A DNA stretch of 64,000 bases. Origin: CAVVYV01 sp963752585. Lineage in GTDB: Bacteria; Actinomycetota; Thermoleophilia; Solirubrobacterales; 70-9. The position numbers and the translations under genes are program-made. Positions 8,461 to 16,629 of this stretch are shown piece by piece (position 1 is the first letter of the stretch; every line of letters begins with the position of its first letter). Under the pieces are notes generated by a model that saw only the letters and a program-made list of their open reading frames with translations, did not search any database and was not told the origin of the DNA. Location: contig CAVVYV010000004.1 in NCBI GenBank assembly GCA_963752585.1, positions 124,001-188,000 of the forward strand, read 5' to 3'.

Positions 8461-9583
8461 GTGACCCTTCCGAGCAAAGAGGTGCTGCTGGAGCGCGAGC
8501 GCCGCTGGCTGAGGCCGGCGGGCATCCTCGCCCTCGCCGGGGCGCTGATCTACGCGGGCGGGCAGGTGATCCCGCAGATCGGCCTCACCTCGGCCGACAC
8601 CGATGCGGAGCGGCTGGTCCAGTTCCACGACCACGCCGGCAAGTTCCTCGTCGGCCAGACCCTCCAGGGCATCGGCTTCGCCTGCTTCGCCGTCCCCCTC
8701 TTCGTCCTGATTCAGGCCGCCGCGGGCCGGACCGAATCGGTCCGGCGGGGCCTGGTGCCGTTCGCGTTCATCGGCCCGATCCTGATCGCGGTCTCCTCGG
8801 TGGTACTCGGGGTGGGGTTCAACCAGGCAGCCGACGATTTCGTCGAGAAGGCGCCGGCCGCCGAGGAGCAGGCGCGCCAGGAGGCCGAGACCGAGCAGGC
8901 GCAGGGCCAGGGCGGGAAGCCCGAGGGGCAAAAGGGCGCGACCGGGACGACCGAAACCGCGACCACTGAGACGGGGACCACTGGGACCGGGACCACAGAG
9001 ACCGGCACGACTGGCACCGGCACGACTGCGGATGAGGCGAGGACGCCCGGACGAGGCGGCCGATGACGCCCGCGAGAACCTCGCCGACGACGTGATCGAG
9101 GACAACGGCACCCTGAAAGCGGGGGCGGGGCTGCGGCTGCCCGCGATCCTCTCGCTGGTCTTCGGGCTGATCTACATCCCCCTCTGGTCGATGCGGACGG
9201 GGCTCCTCACCCGCTTCTGGGCGACCCTCGGGATGGCGCTGGGGGTGTCGCTGATCCTGCTCGGGCCGCTCGGCCAGATCGCCCTGGTCCTGTGGTTCGC
9301 GGTGATCGGCCTGATGCTGGCCGGCTGGTGGCCCGGCGGCAGGCCCCCGGCCTGGGAGGCCGGGGCGGCGATCCCCTGGCCGAGGCCCGGCGAGGACCTC
9401 GGCGAGCCCAGCGGCCCGGTCGAGGGCAGCGGGCGCGAGGTCTCCGAGCCGCCGCTTCCCGACCGGGATGCCGGTCCCGGCGGCGAGCCCGCCTTCCCCG
9501 GCGCGCCGGAAGCCGAGCCGGACGAGGGCGAGCCGGGGGAGACCCAGGGCCAGCGGCGGAAGAAGAGGAAACGGCGGGGTTAG
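8461..9583 (+). CDS. Membrane protein with Thr/Gly/Glu-repeat linker (frame broken once)
   Basis: After repair the product is about 373 residues. The first half (GTG 8461) has hydrophobic helices near residues 20-40, 68-85 and 100-120; a linker of Glu/Ala then TTET/TTGTG repeats follows (about 160-190); the second half has further helices (LRLPAILSLVFGLIYIPL, FWATLGMALGVSLILLG, IALVLWFAVIGLMLAG) and a Pro/Glu-rich, then Lys/Arg-rich tail. The halves join only if one C of the CCC at 9046-9048 is removed, which gives TPDEAADDARENLADD. Function unknown; the overall plan resembles DUF4386-like membrane proteins only weakly. Confidence 0.6.
8938..9029 (+). repeat. Short in-gene repeat coding for TTET/TTGTG units
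   Basis: About eight imperfect 9-12-base units of the type ACC-GGG/GAG-ACG/ACC run through the middle of the membrane-protein gene and encode alternating TTET and GTTGTG. Because units differ at third positions, selection seems to act on the Thr/Gly/Glu peptide, an extended linker between two membrane halves. Confidence 0.6.
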
Positions 9584-9947
9584 CCGGCGGTTGAGCTCGG
9601 CGGCGGCGCCGCCATCAGCTCGACCCGGTGGCCGCCGGGGGCGATCGCGAAGGCGCGGTCGGCGCCCCAGAGCTGACGGGCGTCCTCCACCTGGAAGCCG
9701 GCCTCGCGGAGCCGCTGTTTCGCCTCCGCGTGGTCCGGCACGACCACCGCCGGATGACCGAGCGCCGGCGCGGTGTGCCCCTCGGTGAAGATCAGGTGGA
9801 TCTGGGTGCCCTCGCGCTCGACCCAGCGGATCGAGCCGCCCAGCGCCTCCGGCGACTCGACCTCGTCGAAAGCCGATCAGGCGCCAGAACTCGAGCATCC
9901 GCTCCGCCTCGTCCGGCGGCACCTCGATCGAGACGTGTTGGAGCATC
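9580..9947 (-). CDS. VOC (glyoxalase-like) family protein (frame broken once)
   Basis: From ATG 9947 the protein reads MLQHVSIEVPPDEAERMLEFWRLIGF, then after removing one base of the AAA at 9869-9871 it continues DEVESPEALGGSIRWVEREGTQIHLIF and ends PGGHRVELMAAPP. This is a single VOC beta-alpha-beta-beta-beta module of about 122 residues with a likely metal-ligand Glu in HRVELM. VOC proteins include dioxygenases, isomerases and resistance proteins; no substrate can be inferred. The stop overlaps the convergent gene's stop by four bases. Confidence 0.68.
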
Positions 9948-10015
9948 GGCGGAGCTTTGCATTCACGAGCGCCGCCTGGTTGAGTTAGTCTCGCGCCGCA
10001 ATCTTTCAACGAGCA

Positions 10016-10041
10016 GGGAGGTGGGGGACCTCCCGGGGAGG
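10016..10041 (+). promoter_or_regulatory. Hairpin just before the SD in the leader of the lipoprotein gene
   Basis: GGGAGGT (10016-10022) and ACCTCCC (10028-10034) can form a 7-bp stem with a five-G loop. The 5' arm itself looks like an SD; the working SD GGGGAGG (10035-10041) starts right after the hairpin, 8 bases before ATG 10050. It could mask or expose ribosome binding. No known riboswitch class is recognised. Confidence 0.4.
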
Positions 10042-10049
10042 CATTCCGT

Positions 10050-10937
10050 ATGTCCATTTTCGACCGGCGAGCGTCGACGCGCGCGCTCGCGCTGATGGCG
10101 GCAATCGCCGCTACCGCACTGACCTTGGCCGCCTGTGGCGATGACGACGACGGCGACTCGGAGGAGCCGAACACCGTCGCCATCACCGCAACCGGATCCG
10201 AGCGCAATCTCAGCTTCGAGGCGCCCGCCGAGACCGAGGCCGGGGCCACTGAGATCCAGCTGACGAACTCCAGCGACGTGAAGGAGCTCGACGGCCAGCT
10301 CGGCTTCGTCGCCGCGGGCGAGGAGCGCACTGACGAGGAGGTCGCCGCCGAGCTCCAGAACGCAGCGACGGGCAAGCCCGTTGCCGACTGGTTCCAGGCT
10401 GGAGGCGGCGTTGGCGTCACGCCTCCGGGCGATACCGGAAGCGTCACCCAGGACCTGCAGGAGGGGACCTACTACGTGCTCTCCCAGGCGGCCGATCCCA
10501 GGCCGCCGCTGACCAAGATCGCGGTGAGCGGTGGTGACGGGGCCGAGCTGCCCGAGACCGAGGGGACGGTCACTGCCGGCGAGTACAGCTTCACCGGCGA
10601 GGGCCTCAAGGCCGGCACCAACCAGGTGCTGCTCGACAACGCCGGCGCCCAGTGGCATCACTTCCTCGCCTCCGAGCTGAAGCCCGAGGCGACGATCGAG
10701 CAGGCGCAGCAATATCTGGAGAGACAAGGCCGCGGCGGAGGGCCGGTTCCCTTCACCGAGGACGTCGGCAGCGAGAACGCGGTCGAGACGACGGTGCTGG
10801 ACGCGGGCTTCTCGCAAGTCGTCGACGTGGAGCTGAATCCGGGGCGCTACGCCTTCTACTGCTTCATCGCCGACAAGCAGGGCGGCCCGCCCCACGTCGC
10901 CAAGGGGATGGTCTCCGAGGTGGTGGTCGAGGAGTAG
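10050..10937 (+). CDS. Secreted lipoprotein with cupredoxin-like segments
   Basis: 295 residues. A twin-basic N-terminus and hydrophobic helix end in the lipobox LTLAAC (Cys at about 29), followed by an Asp-rich stretch typical of actinobacterial lipoproteins. The mature part holds two beta-rich modules; the second ends PGRYAFYCFIADKQGGPPHVAKGM, a Cys-x-Phe...His...Met pattern like the copper site of plastocyanin-type domains. Metal binding is an inference. ATG 10050 is supported by GGGGAGG upstream. It converges on the cell-wall cupredoxin gene 13 bases away. Confidence 0.7.
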   Translation: MSIFDRRASTRALALMAAIAATALTLAACGDDDDGDSEEPNTVAITATGSERNLSFEAPAETEAGATEIQLTNSSDVKELDGQLGFVAAGEERTDEEVAAELQNAATGKPVADWFQAGGGVGVTPPGDTGSVTQDLQEGTYYVLSQAADPRPPLTKIAVSGGDGAELPETEGTVTAGEYSFTGEGLKAGTNQVLLDNAGAQWHHFLASELKPEATIEQAQQYLERQGRGGGPVPFTEDVGSENAVETTVLDAGFSQVVDVELNPGRYAFYCFIADKQGGPPHVAKGMVSEVVVEE

Positions 10938-10950
10938 GCGGTCTCGCCGG

Positions 10951-11731
10951 CTAGAACAGAGGCAGCCGGTAGCCGAGGCCGGCGCGGCGCCGGAGCGCGA
11001 TCCCGCCGCTGAGGAGGGCGAGGCCGATCGCGCCGAGGCCGAGGGCCTCGAGCCCGGTCGCGGCGAGGCCGGTGCTGGTCCCGGCGGCGTCGGGCGAGGC
11101 GACCGCCGCCGCCTCGGAGGTGCCGGCGCCGCTTGAGCCGGCCGAGCCCCCGCCCCCCTTCGCCGCCGCCCGAGGCGGCGAGGACGCGGACGGTGCCCGA
11201 CTGGACCGGCCCGTGGACGGTGCAGAAGTAGCTGAAGGTTCCGGCCCGGTTGAAGGTCTGCGCTCGGCTGCTGCCGCGGCCGAAGACGCCGGTGTCGAAG
11301 CTGCCGTTGTTCGCGGTCGCGGAGTGCTGCGCCTGTCCGTTGTTCGTCCAGGTGACGATGTCGCCGACGGCGATCGTGACCGTGGCCGGCGAGTAGAAGT
11401 TGTCGCCAATCGAGACGGTCGCCGACGCGGAGGCGCGGGCGACCTCGCCTCCGGCGGACCTGGGGGTCGCCACCGGCGCCGGGGGCGGCGGGGCCGAGGT
11501 GCCCTCGGTCCGATCGGCCTCCTCCGGTTTCCCAGGCTCGTCACCTGGCTTCCCTGCGTCGGGGGGCTCCCCGGCGTCTGAGGGAGAAGAGGCCTCCGGC
11601 GCCGGCGGGGCGGTCAGGATCGGTTCCGCCGTCGTGGTGGTGGTGCCGGTGTCCTGGGCCGCGGAGAAGGCGGGGGTTGCGACGATCGCCGCCAGGACCA
11701 AGATCGCGATTGCGAGCCCTCTCACTCCCAC
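10951..11731 (-). CDS. Cupredoxin (plastocyanin-like) protein with LAXTG-type cell-wall sorting signal (frame broken once)
   Basis: A signal peptide (residues 1-25, ending FSAAQ) is followed by a Pro/Glu/Thr-rich linker (about 30-95) and a cupredoxin domain with VSIGDNFYSPATVTI, VTWTNN, the His of AQHSAT and YFCTVHGP. In standard domains the last loop supplies a Met; here that place holds Gln or Val (HGPVQSGTV). Near 11144-11160 the frame must change in a G run; the alternative end reads GLAATG, a hydrophobic helix and RRRAG, a sorting signal of the class E (LAXTG) type. Likely an exported copper protein fixed to the wall. Confidence 0.7.
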
Positions 11732-11766
11732 CTGGGTTCCATCCTAGGTCAACATCGCGGCCGGAT

Positions 11767-13404
11767 CTAGCCGAGGGCGCTGACGCCCGGCGGGGCGTCG
11801 GAGGGCTCCGGCTCGCGCTCGGCGGCGAGGCGCTTCCGGTGGGTGCGGATCTCGCTCATGATCCGCTCGAGGCGGGGCTCGGTCGATGAGTCGACGTGGG
11901 TCATCGCGGCGGCGACGGCGGGATGGACCGCGGCGATACGCTCGTGCATCGCCTGGGCGACGGCGCGGTAGGTCGGGTGGCCCTCGCGGCCGGAGCGGAG
12001 CTCGATCAGGTGCATCGCCTCCCGCGCGTTCAGGTCGAGGAGGTAGCGGATCCGGTAGCCGAGGCAGAGGGCGTAGGAGGCGGCCTCCGGCTGCCCGGCG
12101 TCGGCGAGGCGCCGGTACTCCCCCGCGGAGAGGTCGAGCGCCCGCTCGTAGTCTGAGCCAACCCCCGCCTCCCGAACCTCGCCGGGGACGCCGGCCCCGA
12201 GGTCGGGGCTGAGCCGCTGCCACTGGCAGGTCAGCATCCGGTGGCGCTGGAGATCGCGAAAGCCGCCGTAGTCGGAGACGATCTCGAACCGGTAGCGGAC
12301 CGCCTCCCAGCCGCGCCCGGGTCGGTAGCGGCGGTTGGCGCGCTCGCCGGCGAGGTCGGCGATCACGTCGGCGCGCTCGTCGGGCGGGAGGTCGCGAACA
12401 CGCTCGCGGATCGCCCGCTCGGAGAGCCCGGTGGACTCGAACAGCGAGGCGGCGAGCAGCTCCTCCTCGGATCCCTGAACGTCGATCAGCTCGACCGATG
12501 GCGCGTCGGAGGGCTCGGGGCGGTCGAGGCCGAGCCGGGCGACCCACTGCTCGGTCGCCTCCCGGCGGCGCTCCAGGTAGGAGATCCACTCGCCGCCCCG
12601 GTCGGGGCGCTCGACCCGGGCGACGAAGCTCGGCATCACCAGCTTCAGCTCCTCGAGGATCATCCCGGCGAAGTTGCGGGCCTCCGGGAGCGGCGAGGCC
12701 ATCATCCGGAGCAGCAGCTGCTCGTAGGCCTGGCCGGAGGCGAAGATCCCGACGTGGCTCAGGGTCGCGGCGGGGAGAAGGCCGCGGAGCAGGTCGAGCG
12801 CCTTCGCCTTTATCGAGCGCTGCCAGGCGGCCTCGGGCTCATCGCCGCGCGGCCAGCGGTCCGCCGCCCACTCCTGGACCGTCTCGAGCGAGCGGGAGTA
12901 GATCGCGAACAGCTCCTCCATCGCCCGCTCGTACTCGGGCCCGAGCTCGTCGTCTCGGTAGAAGCGATGTCCGCCGCCCGCCGACTCCGGCAGCGGCTTG
13001 TCGTAGGGGATGTAGCGGGTGGACTGCTCGAGGTAGGCGGCGAGCCTGCCGCGCTGGAGGACCTTGGTGAGGATGTTGGAGACCCACTCGCAGGCGATGT
13101 GGGCGCCGCCGACCTGGGCGATCGAGTCGTCGCCGTAGCCCATGAAGACCCGCTCGTAGAGGCCGGCGGCGCGCTCCCCCTCCTCGCCCTCGAACGGCCG
13201 GCCGCCCTCGGGAACGTCGGCGGCGAACTCCTCCAGGTAGAGGCGCCGCACGGTCCCGGCGTAGCGGGAGTAGCGCGCGAACATCGCCCCCTTGATCGTC
13301 TCCGGCAGGTTGACCAAGGCGAACACCGGTCGGTCGAGGTTGGTGAAGTGGGGAGTGAGAAGGCGGCGCTCCTCCTCGGTGAAGTCCTCGACCGGGTATC
13401 GCAC
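11767..13404 (-). CDS. Tandem FAD-dependent thymidylate synthase (ThyX)-like protein
   Basis: 545 residues from GTG 13404, the first in-frame start clear of the upstream permease gene. Two ThyX-like halves are visible. Normal ThyX carries RHRxxSxNExSxRY; the first half has QRGRLAAYLEQSTRY (near 120-134; RHR weakened, ExSxRY kept) and the second has QRHRMLTCQWQRLS (near 410-423; RHR kept, rest changed). The C-terminus has HLIELRSGREGHPTYRAVAQAMH, like the ThyX C-terminal helix. Canonical ThyX is about 220-250 residues, so this is a duplicated, diverged form. Whether it makes dTMP is uncertain. Confidence 0.78.
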   Translation of the reverse strand: MRYPVEDFTEEERRLLTPHFTNLDRPVFALVNLPETIKGAMFARYSRYAGTVRRLYLEEFAADVPEGGRPFEGEEGERAAGLYERVFMGYGDDSIAQVGGAHIACEWVSNILTKVLQRGRLAAYLEQSTRYIPYDKPLPESAGGGHRFYRDDELGPEYERAMEELFAIYSRSLETVQEWAADRWPRGDEPEAAWQRSIKAKALDLLRGLLPAATLSHVGIFASGQAYEQLLLRMMASPLPEARNFAGMILEELKLVMPSFVARVERPDRGGEWISYLERRREATEQWVARLGLDRPEPSDAPSVELIDVQGSEEELLAASLFESTGLSERAIRERVRDLPPDERADVIADLAGERANRRYRPGRGWEAVRYRFEIVSDYGGFRDLQRHRMLTCQWQRLSPDLGAGVPGEVREAGVGSDYERALDLSAGEYRRLADAGQPEAASYALCLGYRIRYLLDLNAREAMHLIELRSGREGHPTYRAVAQAMHERIAAVHPAVAAAMTHVDSSTEPRLERIMSEIRTHRKRLAAEREPEPSDAPPGVSALG

Positions 13405-13469
13405 GAGCGAGCCATCGTAGTGGCCGCGACCGACGGCCTGGGCCGCCGCGAGGCGGCGACCGACCGCGC

Positions 13470-14393
13470 CTAGAGCGCCTCCGCGACGAGGGCGGCGACG
13501 ACCGCGATCGCCGTCGACCAGGCGACCGCCTGGGCCGCCAGCCGGACGTCGAGGCCGTAGACGTGGGCGACGAGCAGGGTGTTGATCCCGCATGGCATCG
13601 CCGCCAGCAGCAGGTAGGGGCCGGGGAGGTCGATCAACGGCAGCGCCAGCAGATAGAGGAGGGCGGGAGCGAGGGCGAGCCGCAGCAGGATCGCCGACGC
13701 CACGGGCGGGCGCAGTGGCGAGCCGAGCCTCACCTGCCCCTCGGTCGCCTCCTCGGCGAGCACCGCGCCGACCGCGAAGAACCCGATCGGGAGCAGCGCG
13801 ATCACCGCTCCCCGGGAGATGTCGACGAGGGCATCGGGTGCGAGCGAGTCCGGCGCCAGCACCGCGGCGATCGCCGCGTACAGCGGCGGGTTCCGGGTGA
13901 AGAAGGCGACGACCCGGTCGCGCGGGCTCTCGCCCGCTCGGTCGCCGAAGGCGGCGCCGACCGCGAAGGCGACCAGCAGCAGCGAGGGCGCGACGACGAC
14001 GATGTCGTAGACGACCGCCTCGCCGAGCGAGTCGAAGCCGAGCAGTGCCCCGGTCAGGGGATAGCCGAGGTAGCCGGAGTTGGGGACGAGGGTGCAGCAG
14101 ATCAGAGTTCCGGTCGCCGCCCGGCCCAGTCCCAGCAGACGCCGCCCGACCAGCCACGCCGCCGCCCCGGCGAGCAGGATCGCCACCCAGCCGAGGACCA
14201 ATCCGCCGCCGAGGTCGGCGTCGATCTCGACCCGGGCGAGGTTGAAGAAGGTGACGAACGGGACCAGGGTGTAGAGCGAGACGACCAGCGCCTCCCGCGC
14301 CCAGGACCCCGCCCGATCGGGCCAGCGCAGCTCCGCTCCGATTCCGGCGGCGGCGGAGACGGCGATCGCGACGACTGTGAGCACGACCCCCAC
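13470..14393 (-). CDS. AEC family transporter (auxin efflux carrier-like permease)
   Basis: About 307 residues with close to ten hydrophobic segments and the family motifs PFVTFFNLA, VPNSGYLGYPL (conserved Asn-x-Gly-x-x-x-Pro) and GINTLLVAHVYG near the C-terminus. AEC proteins export organic acids or amphipathic molecules by secondary transport; the substrate is unknown. I favour GTG 14393, just before the first membrane helix, with GAGG about 11 bases upstream; a TTG at 14435 would add 14 residues. The gene precedes the ThyX-like gene by 65 bases on the same strand. Confidence 0.82.
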   Translation of the reverse strand: MGVVLTVVAIAVSAAAGIGAELRWPDRAGSWAREALVVSLYTLVPFVTFFNLARVEIDADLGGGLVLGWVAILLAGAAAWLVGRRLLGLGRAATGTLICCTLVPNSGYLGYPLTGALLGFDSLGEAVVYDIVVVAPSLLLVAFAVGAAFGDRAGESPRDRVVAFFTRNPPLYAAIAAVLAPDSLAPDALVDISRGAVIALLPIGFFAVGAVLAEEATEGQVRLGSPLRPPVASAILLRLALAPALLYLLALPLIDLPGPYLLLAAMPCGINTLLVAHVYGLDVRLAAQAVAWSTAIAVVAALVAEAL

Positions 14394-16126
14394 GGGGCCG
14401 CCATCCTCGCGCCTAACGCTCAGAGGTTGCTTCAATCCGGCGATCGACTACGCACCGACTCCAGTAGAGGACTTCCTCGATCCCGACCATCCGACGCTCT
14501 TCCCCCGGCTCACGCCGGAGCAGGTCGAGTACCTGGCGGAGATCGGCACCCAGTTGTCATTCGCACGCGGGGAGCTCGTGTTCGAGCACGGCCAGCGCGA
14601 GACCCCGCTGTACGTCGTCCTCAGCGGAGCGCTTGGACATCATCGACCGAGCGCCCGAGGGCGACCGGTACTTCACTCAATGCAGGGAGAGGACCTTCGC
14701 CGCCGATATCTCCATGTTCACCGGCGAGCCGACGCTCGCCGCCGGGTTCGCGGCCGAACCGACCTCGCTTCTGGCGCTCCGCCGGAGGAGTGCGTCGGGT
14801 CGTCGCGACCGCTGCCGAGCTCGGCGACCTCCTCCTGCGAACGATGGTCACGCGCCGGGAGTGGCTTCAGGGGCGCGGCCTGGGTCAGCAGCGGCTGATC
14901 GGCTCGCGACGGTCGAGCGAGGCTTTCACGGTCCGGGAGCTGCTGGAGCGCAACCTGGTTCCCGTTCACCTGGCATGACCTGACCGCCGACGAGGAGAGC
15001 AGGGTCTTGCTCGACGGACTCGGCATCGGCGAGGCCGAGTGCCCCGTCCTGGTCCGATCCGACAGCGTCATCCGCGCAGGCGACGGTGAGCTCGGTCGCC
15101 GATGAGCTGGGCCTCCGAGCGCAGGTCGAGGGCCAGGACTTCGACGTGGTCGTGCTCGGCGGAGGTCCGGCCGGGTTGGCCGCGGCGGTCTACGCTTCCT
15201 CGGAGGGCCTCAGCACGCTGGTGGTCGAGCGGTTCGCCCCTGGCGGGCAGGCGGGCACGAGCGCTCGAATCGAGAACTACCTCGGCTTCCCCATCGGGCT
15301 TACCGGCGCCGAGCTCACCCGACGGGCGACGCTGCAGGCCCGCAAGTTCGGCGCCGTGATCTCAAGCGTCCACGAGGCATCACAGGTGTCGGAGCCAGAG
15401 GCCGGAGGCTTGCGCGAGATCGGGCTTGCCGACGGTCAGCGCGTGCAGGGGCGATCCGTGGTCCTGGCACCCGGTGCGGACTATCGTCGGCTACCGGCCG
15501 AGAATGCCGATCGATTCGAGGGGCAGGGCCTGTATTACGCAGCAACCCATATCGAGGCCCAGCAATGCTCGGGGGAGGATGTCGTTGTTGTCGGCGGAGG
15601 AAACTCGGCCGGCCAGGCGGCTGTCAAGCTCGCCGACCACGCCCGCCAGGTCCACGTCGTGGCCCGGCGAAGGCTCGAGCTGGCGATGTCGCGCTATCTG
15701 GTCGATCAAATCGAAGCCAAATCGAACGTCCGAGTTTGGTCGGGGTGCGAGGTGCGAGCGCTGGAGGGCGACGAGGACCTCGAGGCCGTGGTGATCTCCG
15801 GCGCGGGGCCCGATAGCCGCGTGGAGACCTCGGCGGTGTTCGCGATGATCGGCGCCTCTCCGAGGTCCGAGGGGCTGGTCGACTATGTGGGCCAGGATGA
15901 CAAGGGCTTTGTGGTCACCGGCGAGGAAGCGGGCCGCCACCCGGACTTCTCCCGACATTGGGACGGGACGGACCGAGCCCCGCTGTTGCTCGAGTGCACG
16001 CGTCCCGGCGTGTTTGCGATCGGCGACGTACGCAGGGGCTCGACCAAACGCGTGGCGGCGGCCGTTGGAGACGGTGCGCTGGTCGTCCGCTCCATCCATG
16101 CCTCGCTCGGACCGCGCCAGACGTAG
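14377..16126 (+). pseudogene. Cyclic nucleotide-binding domain / thioredoxin reductase-like FAD oxidoreductase, N-half frame-broken
   Basis: The 3' part (15086-16126) is an intact frame: FAD motif GGGPAGLAAAVYASSEGLSTLVVE, NADPH motif VVVGGGNSAGQAAVKLA and C-terminal FAIGDVRRGS. The place where thioredoxin reductase has its Cys-x-x-Cys reads YYAATHIEAQQC, so the redox pair is absent. Upstream, in three frames, lie a cyclic nucleotide-binding domain (LSFARGELVFEHGQ...TPLYVVLSG, ADISMFTGEP, RRVVATAAELGDLLLRTMV) and a thioredoxin-like half (SEAFTVRELLERNLVP, then LTADEESRVLLDGLGIG). Frame changes are needed near 14632, 14770-14800, 14965 and 15075-15085. The order matches known CNB-TrxR-like fusions. 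True 5' end uncertain. Confidence 0.72.
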
Positions 16127-16134
16127 CTTTCGTC

Positions 16135-16629
16135 GTGGCGGCCGTGGCCACCATCGGGGTCTACGGGTTCACCCGGGAGCGATTCCTGGCGGCGCTCGAG
16201 GCGGCCGGCGTACGAGTTCTGCTCGACGTCCGCCAGCGGCGCGGGGTGCGAGGCAGCGAGTATGCGTGGGCGAACTCGAAGCGCCTCCAGGGCGCCCTGG
16301 GGCATGGAATCGCTTATAGGCACCTGAAGGAGCTCGCTACGCCCGCGAAGCTCCGCGAGCTCCAGTACGAGTACGACGCCGAGCTCGGAGTCGGGCAGCG
16401 CTCCCGGACCCAGCTCGCGCCGGAGTTCAAACGACGCTACGCCAGGGAAGTCCTGGACCGGGTGGATCTCACCGAGCTCGTCGCGAGCCTCCCGGCGGAC
16501 GGGGCAGCCGCTCTGCTTTGCGTCGAGGCGGACCCGGCCGCCTGCCACCGTTCTCTGATCGCGGACCGGCTCGCGAAGGAACACGGCTTGGCGGTCCGGC
16601 ACATCCTCCCGCAGGACGGCGAGGGCTAG
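16135..16629 (+). CDS. DUF488 family protein
   Basis: 164 residues beginning at GTG 16135 (GTG 16144 is an alternative). The start ATIGVYGFTRERFLAALE, the middle VLLDVRQRRGVRGSEYAW and the end LLCVEADPAACHRSLIADRL (Cys-x-Glu-x-x-x-x-x-Cys-His-Arg) are diagnostic of DUF488, small proteins of unknown enzymatic role often lying near oxidoreductases. It follows the oxidoreductase by 8 bases on the same strand and converges on nuoN, their stops overlapping by four bases. Confidence 0.88.
   Translation: MAAVATIGVYGFTRERFLAALEAAGVRVLLDVRQRRGVRGSEYAWANSKRLQGALGHGIAYRHLKELATPAKLRELQYEYDAELGVGQRSRTQLAPEFKRRYAREVLDRVDLTELVASLPADGAAALLCVEADPAACHRSLIADRLAKEHGLAVRHILPQDGEG

Noticed and set aside
8819..10447. 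542-codon minus-strand frame
   Set aside because: It is a chance joining of antisense sequence around the short VOC gene at 9580-9947.
12241..14978. Plus-strand frames opposite the ThyX-like and AEC genes
   Set aside because: Antisense shadows of genes with recognisable motifs.
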